Source: Actinomadura livida (GTDB taxonomy: Bacteria; Actinomycetota; Actinomycetes; Streptosporangiales; Streptosporangiaceae). Taken from it: DNA of 64,000 nt. Under the pieces are notes generated by a model. The model was not told the DNA's origin. It did no database searches and saw only the letters and a program-made list of their open reading frames with translations. The translations under genes were made by a program, and so were the position numbers. The stretch covers positions 181,428-245,427 of the forward strand of contig NZ_BMRO01000008.1 in NCBI RefSeq assembly GCF_014648675.1, written 5' to 3'. Below, one piece after another: positions 16,583 to 25,279 of this stretch. Positions within the stretch are counted from its first letter, which is position 1. Each line of letters begins with the position of its first letter.

Positions 16583-19500
16583 GTGGTGTGGGGACCGGGC
16601 TATGGCAGTGCTCCGCCGCCCAGCCCCCAGATGGGGCAGGATCCGTTCGCGGAGGCAGAGCGGGACACGAGGGCGATGGTGGCCGCCGTGTGGTGGCCGT
16701 CGGCGCCTCCTCAGCAACGCCATCACGCGATCGGCGGGCGCATGCTCGCCCTGCCCGACGGCACCTGGTGGCTGTTCGGCGCGTGGGCCCGCTGGTACCG
16801 GCTGCACCCCTCCGACGGGCAGTGGTACCTGTGCCCGCCGCCGCGCACGCCCGCCGTCCGGATGGCGGCCCGGCCCGCTCAGCAGGCCCCCGGCCAGGTG
16901 CCCAACCTGCCGCCGCACGTCGTCCCGGCCGGGCCCGACTTCTCCTACGACCCGCCGGGCGGCCTGACGTTCGTCGGGCACGGCTTCGCGACCGAGGTGT
17001 CCTCGCGCGTCCGCTCGACCGTCGAGTCGGCGGCGGCGCTGCCCGCGCCCGAGTACCCGCACTGGTGGCCGGAGTTCGCCAGTGGCGCCCCCTCCACCGT
17101 GGTCGCCGCCTGGGGCGTGATGCTGTGGTGCGCGTCCGCGCCGGTGTTCGACTCGCGGCTCGACCCGCAGATGCTCGACCTCTGGAAGCCGTACCGGGCC
17201 AAGCCCCTCCCGGAGGTGGACGGCCCACGCTGGCTCACCCCGCCCGCCCTGGAGACGCTGGTCGGGCTCTACGCGGAGCGCCTTCGGGCGAGCCGGGTGG
17301 ACGCCGCGGTCGTCGTCCTGCGGACGATGTGGGCCGTCGCCAGCGCGCTGCGCGACGACGTCCGGTACCAGGCCCGCGCGGACGCGCTGCTCGCGATCCT
17401 CGGCACCACGCTCGCCAACCCGACCGTCGACTACGGGGCGCTGCCTTACGGTGACCAGGCGATCGTCCAGCAGTGGCTCACCCGCTGCCCGCCGAACCTG
17501 GTTCCCGCGCTGCGGAACGAGAGCTCGCCGGGGGACAACTTCCGGCACGCCTTCTACACGCTCAGCGAGCTGGTAGCCGACCTCTCCGGCGATCCCGTCG
17601 ACCCCGCCTACATCGAGCCCCGCCTCGTCGCCGCCGCGCTGCTCGCCGCCGACCTGGACGTCGTCCGCAAGGACATGGTGGGCAACATCGTCCCCTGGCT
17701 GGACCCTGAGATCCGCTACACGGTGCAGGCGGTGTCGGAGCAGAAGGGCCATCCGCTCCGCCGGCTGTGGCCGCAGGACATGCGCCTCCCCGAACCGCTG
17801 CGCTCGGCGGCCGGCTCCGGCTCGGGCGCGGAGTCGCTGCTGGCGGCGATGTACGAGGTCGACCTGGCCTGGTGCCGGCTCGGCGGGATGCCCGCCCGGC
17901 CCCGCGGCTTCCCGGTCCCGACCGCGATCATCGCGGGGATCATCGGCCGCGGACGGGCCCGCGCGACGGCCGTCACCCCGACCGTGACGCCGCCGCCCAA
18001 CCCGGCGCCCTCGCCCATGGTCGGCATGCAGAGCCAGCCCGGGGTCGCGCCCGGTGCGTCCCCGCAGCCGCACGGGGCGCCGTCCGAGCCCGACCGCCCG
18101 TTCGTCCAGCCGCCCGCGCAGCCCGGCCGGGAGGACGCGCCCGGTGCCGCCGCGCCGCCGTACGAGCCGCCGTCCCCTCCGTCGCCGCCGGGACCGGGGC
18201 AGGGGCAGGAGGCCGCGTTCGCCGCGTCCGCGCCGCCTCCGCCCGCCGGGGAGGACGGCGACGACCAGAACGCCGCGCCGCCCTACACAGAACTGGGTTT
18301 CCAGCGTCCGGCCCCCATGCAGCGCCCCGCACCGATGCAGAGCCCCGCACCGATGCAGAGCCCTGCCCCGATGCAGAGCCCTGCTCCGCCTCCGGTCCCG
18401 GCGCAGGAGCAGCAGCCCGCCTCGTCCCCGCAGCCCGCCGCCGGATACTCCCCTCCGGAGGAGCAGGACCAGGACGAGAACCCCATGCCGCCGTACACGC
18501 AACTCGGTTACCAGCCGGCCGGTGCCGCTCCTCCGCAGCAGGCGCCTCCTCCCCAGCAGGCTCCGCCGAGCCCGGTCCCGCCTGTTCCGCAGCCGGAGCC
18601 GGAGCCGCCCGTCCGCCAGCAGGTCCAGCCCGCGGCGCCCACGGCGTTCGACCCGTACTCCACGCGTGTCGAAGACGATGTGCCGCAGGGCCCGCCCGCC
18701 TCGCCCATGCGGCAGCCGCCTCCCGCTCAGGGGCCGCCCGGCACGCGCATCCTGGGCCCCGGCGACCTGGAGGACGACCTGCCGGAGGACACGCCCGTGG
18801 ATCATCCGGCCCCACCCGGAGCCGCGCCGCCGGGCACGAAGATCATGTCCAAGACGATGGTCGGCGACTTCGACTTCCTGGACGACACGCCCTCGCCCGA
18901 ACAGCCCGTCCACGAGATCCCGCCCCCGAGCGACCGCAGCACGCGCCGCGTCCTGGAGCGGTTCGGGTTCGGGTTCGTCTACGGCGATCACGACGCGGCC
19001 CCGCTCCTGGGCGACCTGCGGGCGCAGGCCCAGGAGTGGAACGCGCCCGCGGGCTCGGCCATCGAGGAGACCCGGGTGGACGGCGCGCCCAGCTCCATCG
19101 GCTCCGGGCTGCCGGGCGCGCTCCTGGTCGGCGGCCCGCACTCGGGGCAGCGCCGGCTGGCCAGGATGATCGCGCTGACGCTGGCGAACGCGGGCCTCGG
19201 CGACGGATCGATCCGCGCGCACGACGCCGAGGACGTCCGGGACGCCCCCGCCGAGCGCATCGGGCAGCTCCTGTCCCAGCCGGGGCCGGTGATCCTGTTC
19301 GAGCGGCTGGACGCGGCGATCAACGACGCGCCCGACCCGGCGGCGGTCGTCGGCGCGGTCCGCCGGGCCCGCCGCGACCCGGTGAACACGACGCCGGTGA
19401 TCGCGACCTGCGAGCCGCACGCCTACCGGCGCCTCCTGCAGGAGCACCCGAAGCTCGTGCAGGCGTTCCGCGTCCACCGGCTGCCCGACTTCAGCGACCT

Positions 19501-20602
19501 CGACAACCGGATGACGCTGCTGCACCTGCTGGCCGACGAGCGGCGCGTCACCATCGGCGCGTCGGCGCTGGAGGTCGTCCGCGAGGACCTGAACCGGCTC
19601 CGCGGGCCGGGCGACCTGGTCAACGCGCGCCTGGTCGAGACGTACCTGGACCAGGCGGCGCAGCGGAACATGGAGCGCGCGGGCGCGTCCCACGACCGGC
19701 TCGTGCTGACCCCCGACGACCTCGCGGGCGTCGCCGAGGGCATCGAGCCGGCGCTGCGCCCGCCCGGCGACATCGGCGGCTACCTGCGGCAGCTCGACCA
19801 GCTCACCGGGCTGGAGGACGTCAAGGCCGCCGTGCACGAGCTGGCCGAGGAGGCGAGGCTCGCAGCGGACCGGGCCAGGTACGGGGTCGCCGGCGGCGAG
19901 ACGCGGCACCTGATCTTCGTGGGGCCGTCCGGCACCGGCAAGACGACCGTGGCGGGCCTGGTCGGCGGCATCTACGCGGCGCTCGGGCTGCTCGGCTCCG
20001 GCCACGTGGTCGCCTGCCGACCCGTCCACCTGGCCGGACGGGACCGGATCGACACCGAGCGCCGGGTGGGGAGCATGGTCGAGCAGGCGCTCGGCGGGGT
20101 GCTGCTGATCCAGGAGGCGTACCGCCTCGACCGCAGCCCGGCCGTGGTGGACGAGCTGCTCCGCCGCATGAACCCGGGCGGCGGCCAAGGGCAGGGGATG
20201 GGCCGCTTCCTGGTGGTCTGCTCCAGCCCGGCGGCGGAGATGGAGGGCTTCCTCGCCGGCAATCCCGCCTTCCGCGCCGAGTTCGGCCGGATCCTGGAGT
20301 TCACCGGGATGGGCGACCGCGACATGGTCCGGCTCTTCCAGAGCTACGCCGAACGCGACCTCTACATGCTGGACGAGGAGCTGCGCGTCGAGCTGCTCAG
20401 CCGGTTCGAGCGGCTGCGCGACGACCCCCAGTTCGCCTACGCCCGCACCGTCCGGGCCCTGTTCGAGCAGACGGTGGCGCGGCAGGCCGCCCGGCTCGCG
20501 GGCGCCGACGTCAACGCCGCGACCGTGGCCCGGCTGACGGCCCGCGACCTGCCCGAGACGCCGCTGGAGCAGATGCTCGGGGACTTCCGCCCCGGAGGCT
20601 GA
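16583..20602 (+). CDS. Giant EccA/CbxX-like protein with two degenerate ATPase modules
   Basis: About 1340 residues. The N-terminal 470 are unrecognised and Trp-rich (WWPSAPP, WWLFGAWARWYRL). A Pro/Gln-rich linker follows, with PAPMQS hexapeptide repeats (18304-18390) and two PPYTxLGxQ motifs. Next is an ATPase-like module with eroded P-loop GGPHSGQR (853-860 counted from ATG 16574), then a CbxX/EccA-type AAA module with intact Walker A GPSGTGKT (1117-1124). Its Walker B reads LLIQEAYRL, with Gln1180 replacing the usual Asp. EccA proteins act in type VII secretion, and such a locus lies 20 kb away. GTG 16583 is preferred: TACGAT at 16570-16575 is 7 nt upstream, and ATG 16574 falls inside it. 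Confidence 0.85.
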   Translation: MVWGPGYGSAPPPSPQMGQDPFAEAERDTRAMVAAVWWPSAPPQQRHHAIGGRMLALPDGTWWLFGAWARWYRLHPSDGQWYLCPPPRTPAVRMAARPAQQAPGQVPNLPPHVVPAGPDFSYDPPGGLTFVGHGFATEVSSRVRSTVESAAALPAPEYPHWWPEFASGAPSTVVAAWGVMLWCASAPVFDSRLDPQMLDLWKPYRAKPLPEVDGPRWLTPPALETLVGLYAERLRASRVDAAVVVLRTMWAVASALRDDVRYQARADALLAILGTTLANPTVDYGALPYGDQAIVQQWLTRCPPNLVPALRNESSPGDNFRHAFYTLSELVADLSGDPVDPAYIEPRLVAAALLAADLDVVRKDMVGNIVPWLDPEIRYTVQAVSEQKGHPLRRLWPQDMRLPEPLRSAAGSGSGAESLLAAMYEVDLAWCRLGGMPARPRGFPVPTAIIAGIIGRGRARATAVTPTVTPPPNPAPSPMVGMQSQPGVAPGASPQPHGAPSEPDRPFVQPPAQPGREDAPGAAAPPYEPPSPPSPPGPGQGQEAAFAASAPPPPAGEDGDDQNAAPPYTELGFQRPAPMQRPAPMQSPAPMQSPAPMQSPAPPPVPAQEQQPASSPQPAAGYSPPEEQDQDENPMPPYTQLGYQPAGAAPPQQAPPPQQAPPSPVPPVPQPEPEPPVRQQVQPAAPTAFDPYSTRVEDDVPQGPPASPMRQPPPAQGPPGTRILGPGDLEDDLPEDTPVDHPAPPGAAPPGTKIMSKTMVGDFDFLDDTPSPEQPVHEIPPPSDRSTRRVLERFGFGFVYGDHDAAPLLGDLRAQAQEWNAPAGSAIEETRVDGAPSSIGSGLPGALLVGGPHSGQRRLARMIALTLANAGLGDGSIRAHDAEDVRDAPAERIGQLLSQPGPVILFERLDAAINDAPDPAAVVGAVRRARRDPVNTTPVIATCEPHAYRRLLQEHPKLVQAFRVHRLPDFSDLDNRMTLLHLLADERRVTIGASALEVVREDLNRLRGPGDLVNARLVETYLDQAAQRNMERAGASHDRLVLTPDDLAGVAEGIEPALRPPGDIGGYLRQLDQLTGLEDVKAAVHELAEEARLAADRARYGVAGGETRHLIFVGPSGTGKTTVAGLVGGIYAALGLLGSGHVVACRPVHLAGRDRIDTERRVGSMVEQALGGVLLIQEAYRLDRSPAVVDELLRRMNPGGGQGQGMGRFLVVCSSPAAEMEGFLAGNPAFRAEFGRILEFTGMGDRDMVRLFQSYAERDLYMLDEELRVELLSRFERLRDDPQFAYARTVRALFEQTVARQAARLAGADVNAATVARLTARDLPETPLEQMLGDFRPGG

Positions 20603-20856
20603 ACCGCTCGTCCGCCCGTTCCGCCCGTCGGACGGAGGTATCAGACCGACACCGCCCGGGAAGGCTAGGAGGACGGCCGGCGCCGGCCCGGGGCGTTCCC
20701 CAGAGGGACCCGTGACCGGCCATCCGGAGGGCTGTGGGGGTCCCCCGGATTGACAGGGTCGGGGTGGCCCTCGAATGGCCCGCATGGGTCATGTGCCCGA
20801 CAGGGCCGGACGCGTAGCCTCGACTTGGGTGTGGGGAACGAACGGAGGTGGACGCG

Positions 20857-21039
20857 GTGCGCCAGAACCTTGATTTGCGCGTCCACGACCGTGTTGCGCT
20901 GGACGAGATCGAACTCTATGCCGAGATGCTCAGCGCGGTGGCGGCGGCGGAACGGCCGCTCACCGTCGCGGAGATCGACATGGTGCTCGGGGTACGGTCC
21001 GACGAAGCCGGTCGTCGCGAGCTGACGCCACAGGACTAG
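20857..21039 (+). CDS. Small conserved-type hypothetical protein (60 aa)
   Basis: Unknown function. A 60-residue acidic, probably helical protein (VALDEIELYAEMLSAVAAAERPLT begins its core; DMVLGVRSDE follows). GTG at 20857 has a well-placed GGAGG at 20844-20848; a GTG at 20848 overlaps that ribosome site. A strong intrinsic terminator follows 48 bp after the stop, giving a compact single-gene transcription unit, which supports the gene being real. A TAGCCT -10-like box lies at 20815-20820. Nothing points to a partner. Confidence 0.7.
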   Translation: MRQNLDLRVHDRVALDEIELYAEMLSAVAAAERPLTVAEIDMVLGVRSDEAGRRELTPQD

Positions 21040-21087
21040 GCGGCCCGGGGAGCATTCCCCCGGCCACCGAGCCGTTACGCGCAGTGC

Positions 21088-21126
21088 ACCGGGGACGCCG
21101 ATACGGCGTCCCCGGTTCGTCTTTTT
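21088..21126 (+). terminator. Intrinsic terminator
   Basis: Stem of 13 bp (21088-21100 with 21104-21116, arms starting ACCGGGGACGCCG), 3-nt loop, then TCGTCTTTTT. This is a textbook Rho-independent terminator for the 60-residue protein gene. Confidence 0.93.
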
Positions 21127-21260
21127 GGCCCTACCGCGACGGGTGTCCCGGACGGAACGTTGTAATGAATCTCACGCATGAGGCATCTGACCGGCCGGGC
21201 AGCCCCCTCCGCGGGCGCCAGATGGCGCGACGCCTTGCAGATAGGGACCTGCACACTGGG

Positions 21261-21397
21261 TAGGTACCTGGTGATCTACGGCAATCTCGTAGGTGAGAGG
21301 ATGGTGGGCACCAGCCAAAGCTGGGGCAAAGGTTCTTTTTACGGCTGGTTGCGCCTACGATCCTCTGCGGACTGTTCCGGCACTTCAGGAGAATGAC
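21261..21397 (+). promoter_or_regulatory. Promoter and structured leader of the DUF47-Pit operon
   Basis: A TAGGTA -10-like box (21261-21266) gives a leader of about 125 nt. An outer stem can form between 21287-21293 (TCGTAGG) and 21354-21360 (CCTACGA), enclosing either CCAGC/GCTGG (21311-21324) or the competing ACCAGCC/GGCTGGT (21310-21316 with 21343-21349). A further pairing, 21296-21302 with 21360-21366, excludes or knots with the outer stem. A T-run sits at 21334-21340. No known riboswitch class was recognised. Confidence 0.45.
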
Positions 21398-22015
21398 GTG
21401 CGCTTGCGTCTCACGCCGCGTGAGGACAGCTTCTACGACATGTTCGCCGATTCGGCGAACAACCTGGTCACCGGCGCCAGGTTGCTCGTAGAGCTCATCA
21501 GCGACGGCGCCGACCGGCCGGCCATCGCCGAGAAGATGCGCGCCTGCGAGCACGCGGGCGACGAATGCACCCACGCGATCATGCGTCGGCTCAACGAAAG
21601 CTTCATCACCCCCTTCGACCGCGAGGACATCTACCGGCTGGCCTCGACGATCGACGACGTGATGGACGAGATGGAAGAGGCAGCCGATCTCGTCGTCCTC
21701 TACAAGATCGACGAGTTCCCCAAGGGCGTCGTCGCGATGGTGGAGGTGCTGGAGCGCGCCGCCGAGCTGACCGCCGAGGCGATGCCGCGGCTGCGCTCGA
21801 TGAAGGAGCTCAACGAGTACTGGATCGAGATCAACCGGCTCGAGAACCAGGGCGACCAGGTCTACCGCAAGCTGCTCGCGCAGCTGTTCAACGGCGACTA
21901 CGACACCCTGACCGTGCTGAAGCTGAAGCAGGTCATCGACCGGCTCGAGGACGCCGCCGACGCGTTCGAGCACGTCGCCAACACGGTCGAGACGATCTCG
22001 GTCAAGGAATCATGA
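21398..22015 (+). CDS. DUF47 / PhoU-like phosphate transport regulator
   Basis: A 205-residue all-helical protein of the DUF47 (YkaA, PhoU-like) family, which is commonly paired with Pit transporters and thought to control them. Motifs include EDSFYDMFADSANN near the start and ENQGDQVYRKLLAQLF with DRLEDAADAFEHVANTVE at the C-terminus. GTG at 21398 has AGGAGA 5-10 nt upstream. Its stop overlaps the transporter's ATG (ATGA), so translation is coupled. The untranslated leader is long and structured. Confidence 0.9.
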   Translation: MRLRLTPREDSFYDMFADSANNLVTGARLLVELISDGADRPAIAEKMRACEHAGDECTHAIMRRLNESFITPFDREDIYRLASTIDDVMDEMEEAADLVVLYKIDEFPKGVVAMVEVLERAAELTAEAMPRLRSMKELNEYWIEINRLENQGDQVYRKLLAQLFNGDYDTLTVLKLKQVIDRLEDAADAFEHVANTVETISVKES

Positions 22016-23217
22016 GCGTCCGGGACGAACCACCCGGATCCCCGCGCCCTGCCGGCTCCACCGAAGGCGGGATGGTGGGCGCGGTCCTCACCAAGGAGGA
22101 CCCGCCGGGGGCCGATCCGACGCTCGCCGAGCAGGTCCGCCGCGGCCCGGCCAGGTTCTGGCCGTTCCTGCTGGTGGGCATCCTGGCGGTGGTCGTCTCC
22201 GGGGCGCTCGGCCTGCGGCAGGACGCGCAGACCGCCGTCCTCATCCTGGTCGTCGTCATCGCCCTGGTCTTCGACTACACCAACGGGTTCCACGACGCCG
22301 CCAACGCCATCGCGACATCGGTGTCCACCCGGGCGCTGACACCCCGGGCCGCGCTGATCATGGCGGCCGTGATGAACCTCATCGGCGCGCTCCTCGGCGT
22401 CGAGGTCGCCAAGACCGTCAGCGAGGTCATCACCCCGCCCACCGGACTGCACGGCCTCACGGTGGTCGCCGCCGGCGTGCTCGGCGCGATCACCTGGAAC
22501 ATGATCACGTGGTACTTCGGGCTGCCCTCGTCGTCCTCGCACGCCCTGATCGGCGGCGTGGTCGGGGCCGGCGTCGCGTCGGCGTCCGCGGTGAGCTGGA
22601 GCACCGTCGTGGAGAAGGTCGCCATCCCGATGGTGATCTCGCCCATCGCCGGGTTCGGCCTCGCCTACATGGTGATGGTCGCCATCCTGTGGATCTTCCG
22701 CCGCGCCAACCCCGGGCGCGTAGGCCGCCGGTTCCGCATCGCGCAGTCGCTGTCGGCGGCGTCGATGGCGCTGGGGCACGGCCTCCAGGACGCGCAGAAG
22801 ACGATGGGCATCATCGTCCTCGCCCTTGTGACCACCGGCCACGCCACCGGCGAGACCGTCCCCCTGTGGGTCATCCTCGCCTGTGCGACCGCCCTGGCCC
22901 TCGGCACCTACGCCGGCGGCTGGCGGATCATGCGGACGCTGGGCCGCAGGGTCATCGAACTCGATCCCCCGAAGGGGTTCGCCGCGGAATCGACGGCCTC
23001 CCTGATCCTGTACGCGACCGCGTACATCTGGCACGCTCCAATCTCCACCACGCACACGATCACGTCCTGCATCATGGGCGTCGGCGCCACCAAGCGCCTC
23101 TCCGCCGTCCGCTGGGGCGTCGCGGGCAACATCATCACCGCCTGGGTCCTCACCATGCCCATGGCGGCGGCAGTGGCGGCCCTCGTGTACTTCGTGGTGC
23201 ACCTGTTCGGCGCGTAG
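22012..23217 (+). CDS. pit: Low-affinity inorganic phosphate transporter (PiT family)
   Basis: A 401-residue integral membrane protein of the PiT family, moving metal-phosphate with proton or cation symport. Signature repeats: NGFHDAANAIAT in the first half with GLPSSSSHALIGG, and GHGLQDAQKTMG with APISTTHTITS in the second half. About 10 membrane helices are visible. An unusual hydrophilic N-terminal stretch of about 45 residues precedes the first helix. It shares an ATGA overlap with the DUF47 gene. Together they should supply phosphate under replete conditions, beside the high-affinity pst system 3 kb downstream. Confidence 0.93.
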   Translation: MSVRDEPPGSPRPAGSTEGGMVGAVLTKEDPPGADPTLAEQVRRGPARFWPFLLVGILAVVVSGALGLRQDAQTAVLILVVVIALVFDYTNGFHDAANAIATSVSTRALTPRAALIMAAVMNLIGALLGVEVAKTVSEVITPPTGLHGLTVVAAGVLGAITWNMITWYFGLPSSSSHALIGGVVGAGVASASAVSWSTVVEKVAIPMVISPIAGFGLAYMVMVAILWIFRRANPGRVGRRFRIAQSLSAASMALGHGLQDAQKTMGIIVLALVTTGHATGETVPLWVILACATALALGTYAGGWRIMRTLGRRVIELDPPKGFAAESTASLILYATAYIWHAPISTTHTITSCIMGVGATKRLSAVRWGVAGNIITAWVLTMPMAAAVAALVYFVVHLFGA

Positions 23218-23311
23218 CTAGCCCAGGGGGGCGACCACCTGGAACCCCCGGTCCGCACGGCGCACCGCTTCCCGATCCGCTCCGCGTCTCGTGAAACGGC
23301 GCCCCGTGCGG

Positions 23312-23360
23312 CGGGTCGTGCGACCTCCGGTCGCAGCACGACCTCCGGCCGCACGACCCG
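23312..23360. repeat. Small inverted and direct repeats after pit
   Basis: CGGGTCGTGCG (23312-23322) pairs with CGCACGACCCG (23350-23360). The loop itself holds a tandem of CGACCTCCGG-type units. The region lies between the pit stop codon and the terminator at 23409 and may help end transcription. Confidence 0.5.
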
Positions 23361-23408
23361 TGGGGTCGGCTGGGGTCGTCTCCACGGGGGTGTCGGTTCG
23401 AAACGTGA

Positions 23409-23441
23409 AACGGCCCGCCGTCTGGGGGACGGCGGGCCGTT
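23409..23441. terminator. Terminator hairpin between pit and the nucleotidase gene
   Basis: A 14-bp GC-rich stem (23409-23422 with 23428-23441, arm AACGGCCCGCCGTC) with a 5-nt loop. T-rich sequence follows on the plus strand (GTCTGTGGTTTTA) and TTTC on the minus strand, so it can serve both convergent genes. Confidence 0.85.
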
Positions 23442-23451
23442 GTCTGTGGTT

Positions 23452-25185
23452 TTACTGGCCGGAGATTCTGTTCAGGGGTGGTGGGGAGAGGGTGCCCTGG
23501 GCCTGGAAATAGGCCACGAAGGCGTCCAGGTCTATCGGGCCCAGGACCTGGTCGGTTCCCTCGGTGAAGACGGTGAAGCCGTCGCCGCCGCCCAGGAGGA
23601 AGTTGTTCGCCGCGACCTTGTAGGTGGCGGCCGGGTCGATCGGGGCCCCCCCGATGGTGATGGCGGAGACGCGGTCGCCGACCGGGTTCGCGCGGGTGAT
23701 GGTGAAGTTCAGGTTGGCCGAGGGCTGGAGGATCTTCTCGCCCGCGTCGGTCCACTGCTGTTCGAGGAGCGCGTCGAGCTGCGCGCCGGTGAGCGAGACG
23801 ACGCCCATCACGTTGCTGAACGGCTGCACGGCGAACGCCTCGCCGTAGGTGACGACGCCGTCGCCTTCCGCGCCGCTCGCCGCGTAGGTGAGGTCGGTGC
23901 GCACGCCTCCCGGGTTCATCAGGGCGACCTGCGCGCCGAGGTCCTGCATCGAGGCGAGCTGGGCGTCGGCGATGAGGTCGCCGAGCGCGGTCTCGCCGGA
24001 GGGGGACGGCGCGCGGGTGATGTCGGCGGTGATGTTGCCGATGGGCCGGTTCGCGATGTCGGCGACGCGGTCCTTCCAGGTCTGGACGAACCGCTCGGTC
24101 TTCGGGTCCGGCGGCACGTCGCGGGTCACGACGTGGTTGTCGCCGCGCAGCGAGGACCGGACGATGTCACCGGTGCGCCGGTTCACCTTGAGGTTCACCT
24201 CGGTGATCACCCGGCCGAAGGAGGAGCCGGACGAGAACAGCCGCGGCTGGCCCTTCGGGTCCTGGACCGAGCAGACGTACTGCTGGTGGGTGTGCCCGGA
24301 CAGCACCACGTCGATCTCCGGGTCGGCCTCCTCGGCGATGCGCGACCCCGCGCCGGGGACGACACCGCACGCGTCGGGCCGCTGGCCCGCGTTCACCTGG
24401 TCGCCCTCGTGGACGAGCAGGACCATCGCGCGGACGTTGCGGCGCTTCAGCTCGCGGGCGGCGCGGTTCGCGGCCTCGACCTCGTCCTGGAACTCCAGGC
24501 CCTTGATGCCCTCCGCGGTGACGATGCTCGGCGTGGTCTTGGTGACGACGCCGATGAAGCCGACGCGGACGCCGTTGACGTGGCGGATCGTCCACGGCTT
24601 CAGGAGGGGGCGCTTCCAGTGGCCCTGCTTCTTCAGCACGTTGGCGGAGAGGTAGTCGAACTTCGCGCCGCGCCACTTGCCCTCGGGGGAGCAGCCGTCC
24701 TCGGGGTGGCACCCGCCGTGCTGGATGCGCAGCAGCTCCCGGTAGCCCTCGTCGAACTCGTGGTTCCCGACCGCGGACGCGGTGACGCCGATGTCGCCGA
24801 GGAACTGCACCGAGGGCTCGTCGTGGTACGCGGCGGAGATCAGCGGCGTGGCCCCGATGAGGTCGCCCTGGGCGACGGTGAGGGTGTGGCGGTCCCGCAG
24901 CCGCTTCATGTGGGCGGCGACGTAGGCGGCGCCGCCGGCGTCCACGGTCTCGCCGTTCTCGTTGATGGCGCGCCCTGAGCTGCCGGAGGGCGGTTCCAGG
25001 TTGCCGTGGAAGTCGTTCAGGGCCAGTAGTTTCACAGAGGCTGTTGCCGGGGGGCTTGGGGGGTCGCCCCCCCGGAAGTGAGAAGACGCTGTAGGTGCGG
25101 GCCGTGCGGCGGCGGGTTGCGCGGTCAGCGCGATGACCGTCAGCCCGGCCGCGGCGCACGCCAGGATGGTGCGTCGTCGAGTCAT
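23452..25185 (-). CDS. Secreted 5'-nucleotidase / metallophosphatase
   Basis: A 577-residue exported enzyme of the UshA/5'-nucleotidase family, expected to release phosphate from nucleotides outside the membrane. It has a signal peptide (MTRRRTILACAAAGLTVIAL, cleavage near AAA-RPA). The metallophosphatase domain has metal motifs LNDFHGNLE, VGNHEFD and SGHTHQ, followed by a C-terminal 5'-nucleotidase domain (NPGGVRTDL ... NNFLLGGGDGFTVF). ATG at 25185 lies 7 nt after TACCGT on the minus strand, so it is probably leaderless. Its position beside pit and pst genes suits phosphate scavenging. It is divergent from mshD. Confidence 0.93.
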   Translation of the reverse strand: MTRRRTILACAAAGLTVIALTAQPAAARPAPTASSHFRGGDPPSPPATASVKLLALNDFHGNLEPPSGSSGRAINENGETVDAGGAAYVAAHMKRLRDRHTLTVAQGDLIGATPLISAAYHDEPSVQFLGDIGVTASAVGNHEFDEGYRELLRIQHGGCHPEDGCSPEGKWRGAKFDYLSANVLKKQGHWKRPLLKPWTIRHVNGVRVGFIGVVTKTTPSIVTAEGIKGLEFQDEVEAANRAARELKRRNVRAMVLLVHEGDQVNAGQRPDACGVVPGAGSRIAEEADPEIDVVLSGHTHQQYVCSVQDPKGQPRLFSSGSSFGRVITEVNLKVNRRTGDIVRSSLRGDNHVVTRDVPPDPKTERFVQTWKDRVADIANRPIGNITADITRAPSPSGETALGDLIADAQLASMQDLGAQVALMNPGGVRTDLTYAASGAEGDGVVTYGEAFAVQPFSNVMGVVSLTGAQLDALLEQQWTDAGEKILQPSANLNFTITRANPVGDRVSAITIGGAPIDPAATYKVAANNFLLGGGDGFTVFTEGTDQVLGPIDLDAFVAYFQAQGTLSPPPLNRISGQ

Positions 25186-25192
25186 GCAGCGG

Positions 25193-25198
25193 ACGGTA
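25193..25198 (-). promoter_or_regulatory. -10 box of the nucleotidase gene (leaderless)
   Basis: On the minus strand TACCGT (25198-25193) is followed by 7 nt and the ATG at 25185, the same geometry as other leaderless starts in the window. No clear -35 was seen. Confidence 0.5.
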
Positions 25199-25241
25199 AG
25201 CGCGTCCGGCATACGGTTCCCGGCGGCCCGGTGACGTTTCT

Positions 25242-25272
25242 GTGACAACTTGATCAGGCTCGCGGTTAGGGT
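25242..25272 (+). promoter_or_regulatory. Leaderless promoter of mshD
   Basis: GTGACA-like -35 at 25242-25247, TAGGGT -10 at 25267-25272 (19-bp spacer), then 7 nt to the GTG at 25280. Confidence 0.6.
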
Positions 25273-25279
25273 GTTGGTC

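Noticed and set aside
16520..20785. Very long open frame on the minus strand opposite the EccA-like gene
   Set aside because: It is the antisense shadow of a high-GC gene: Arg/Ala/Gly/Pro-rich, no recognisable motifs, while the plus strand has clear ATPase motifs.
21178..21396. 72-codon frame before DUF47
   Set aside because: It lies over the promoter and structured leader, has no ribosome site and no familiar sequence.
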